Below are positions 13,291 to 13,326 of a stretch of 13,326 nucleotides of DNA, piece by piece. Position 1 is the stretch's first letter. Every line of letters begins with the position of its first letter. This DNA is from Wolbachia endosymbiont of Mansonella ozzardi (GTDB lineage: Bacteria; Pseudomonadota; Alphaproteobacteria; Rickettsiales; Anaplasmataceae). The position numbers and the translations under genes were made by a program. The notes beneath the pieces are model-generated. The model was not told the DNA's origin. It did not search any database and was given only the letters and a program-made list of their open reading frames with translations. Location of the stretch: the NCBI RefSeq assembly GCF_020278625.1, contig NZ_JADAKK010000029.1, positions 1-13,326 on the forward strand. The letters run 5' to 3'.

Positions 13291-13326
13291 AAAAAAACTA
13301 CTTGACAATCTTCACCGTCACCCTTG
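13291..13326 (-). repeat. Inverted dispersed repeat, copy B (cut by the window end)
   Basis: Seven A, then CTACTTGACAATCTTCACCG and TCACCCTTG, is the reverse complement of 8577-8612 with two C/T differences. It lies in the non-coding region upstream of metG and continues to the last base of the window, so its true boundary is unknown. Confidence 0.7.

Noticed and set aside
1..13326. A previously undescribed multi-gene defence or mobile system
   Set aside because: Apart from the orphan membrane protein and the pseudogene, every long frame matches a core housekeeping or transport family. There is no transposase, integrase, toxin, ankyrin array or phage gene.

Overview
The window reads as a piece of a Wolbachia chromosome (Anaplasmataceae, Rickettsiales). 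It is AT-rich, its housekeeping genes are small and of alphaproteobacterial type, and it carries copies of the palindromic repeat family with GTCATCCCA/TGGGATGAC arms known from Wolbachia, two of them inside an open reading frame. The genus call rests on gene content, codon style and these repeats; no database search was possible.

Layout. Positions 1-221 hold a degenerate palindromic repeat and a hairpin terminator. From 222 to 4693 six genes lie on the minus strand. In transcription order they are ispE (isoprenoid precursor synthesis), an Mth938/NDUFAF3-like protein, a znuB-type metal ABC permease, holA (clamp-loader delta), dut (dUTPase) and an orphan 208-residue membrane protein with its own promoter and terminator. 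An 83-bp divergent promoter region separates ispE from addA, which runs on the plus strand (4777-8172) and encodes a helicase-nuclease for double-strand break repair. addA contains two in-frame palindromic repeat insertions. A 425-bp repeat-rich spacer follows. Next come, on the minus strand, an RDD-family membrane protein and tRNA-Leu(CAA). On the plus strand are dnaB (replicative helicase) and a promoter-proximal membrane-protein pseudogene (10994-11598) broken by four apparent one-base deletions and a stop. metG (methionyl-tRNA synthetase) runs on the minus strand to 13176. The last 36 bases are an inverted copy of a repeat that also forms the 3' end of the RDD gene.

How the genes relate. 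Most are core functions: replication (DnaB, HolA), nucleotide pool hygiene (Dut), recombination (AddA), translation (MetG, tRNA-Leu), isoprenoids (IspE) and metal uptake (ZnuB-like). Accessory character is limited to the orphan membrane protein, the pseudogene and the repeats. I see no defence system, phage module, CRISPR array or transposase. The points most worth a second look are the protein-coding palindromes in addA, the Mth938-like gene that shares ispE's reading frame and has no ordinary start codon before its conserved N-terminus, and the broken gene that keeps a near-consensus promoter abutting a 24-bp perfect palindrome.
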